NCBI GenBank assembly: GCA_034659895.1
Contig: JAYEIF010000054.1
Span: forward strand, 1-22,473
DNA from: B120-G9 sp034659895
GTDB taxonomy: Bacteria; Zixibacteria; MSB-5A5; GN15; FEB-12
Direction: 5' to 3'
DNA length: 22,473 nucleotides
Below the pieces are notes generated by a model that saw only the letters and a program-made list of their open reading frames with translations, was not told where the DNA came from and ran no database searches. Both the position numbers and the translations under genes were made by a program. Each line of letters begins with the position of its first letter. Position 1 is the stretch's first letter. Shown one piece after another: positions 22,199-22,473 of this stretch.

Positions 22199-22473
22199 AG
22201 CTTATCAAAACAATATCCTGATTGGCCGGGTGGCCCACCCCATTATGGCGTGTTGACAAACCCGGTCATCGACTCCGCTCGGGATGACATAAATCAGTTT
22301 GTAGATAAGGCGGCCTGTCGCCTGACAAATAAAATTGCTTTCATAGTAGCTTATATCTGTGGCAAAGTGGTCCCGAGCCAGTGACATGCCCGTAGCAGTA
22401 TCGAAGTCAGAGTGACAATCCTACATGGCGGATTGACCTACTTCAACTGTTACCTATGTTGTGAGTCTAAACT
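22199..22473. repeat. Palindrome-rich intergenic tail
   Basis: No gene is supported. Three palindromes are seen: GGGTGG/CCACCC (22228-22240), GTCATC/GATGAC with inner CGA/TCG (22265-22288), and AGGCG/CGCCT (22308-22323). The latter two resemble the small GC-rich hairpins found elsewhere in the window. None is followed by a T-run, so no terminator for hcp is called. Confidence 0.45.

Noticed and set aside
22205..22387. 60-aa minus-strand open frame
   Set aside because: It translates the palindromic tail after hcp, has no SD, and shows typical translated-repeat composition.
1..22473. CRISPR arrays, tRNA or rRNA genes, prophage genes
   Set aside because: No regularly spaced direct repeats, tRNA cloverleaf ends or rRNA-like stretches, and no phage structural or integrase genes were recognised.

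Overview
The window comes from a Gram-negative, AT-leaning bacterium with dense coding. Outer-membrane features (an OmpA-type protein with thrombospondin type 3 repeats, two predicted lipoproteins, LspA), a bacterial type-2 isoleucyl-tRNA synthetase, a strict-anaerobe-type hybrid-cluster protein and abundant small GC-rich palindromes would suit an uncultured FCB-like lineage such as Zixibacteria. That placement is inference from gene style only; no rRNA marker is present.

Layout. 1-622 (minus): a DUF559 (Vsr-like) nuclease gene, open at the window edge, with a palindromic repeat translated inside it. 673-989: a MITE-like repeat with terminal inverted repeats and a target duplication. 1279-2262 (minus): HD-GYP c-di-GMP phosphodiesterase. 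2436-3056 (minus): a 206-aa protein I do not recognise, followed by a good terminator. 3572-5632: large lipoprotein of about 14 Ycf48/BNR-type repeats with its own promoter candidate and terminator. 5829-7385: six-TM/GAF/GGDEF diguanylate cyclase. 7385-7650: second MITE copy, inverted relative to the first. 7720-13281: tightly packed five-gene operon (nagZ, anmK, SpoIID/LytB lipoprotein, TSP3-OmpA, 2H phosphoesterase). 13282-13976: a 695-bp gap with a promoter candidate, a 12-codon leader ORF with an excellent SD, and a hairpin-rich stretch ending in a terminator (possible RNA). 13977-16093: phosphomannomutase/phosphoglucomutase and a double-receiver protein. 16278-20378: ileS, a DksA/TraR-type gene and lspA, the last overlapping its neighbour by 80 bp. 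20537-22198: hcp. 22199-22473: palindromic repeats, no gene.

How the genes fit together. The left half holds both making (GGDEF) and breaking (HD-GYP) enzymes for c-di-GMP, bracketed by the two inverted repeat copies. The middle operon reads as a cell-wall module: SpoIID-type enzymes cleave glycan to anhydro-MurNAc ends, NagZ frees the sugars in the cytoplasm, AnmK phosphorylates anhydro-MurNAc, and the OmpA domain anchors the outer membrane to peptidoglycan. The right half is housekeeping (sugar phosphate mutase, IleRS, LspA) plus a nitrosative/oxidative stress enzyme. The least explained items are the repeat family, whose two copies differ by whole small palindromes, and the hairpin-rich gap at 13,282-13,976.
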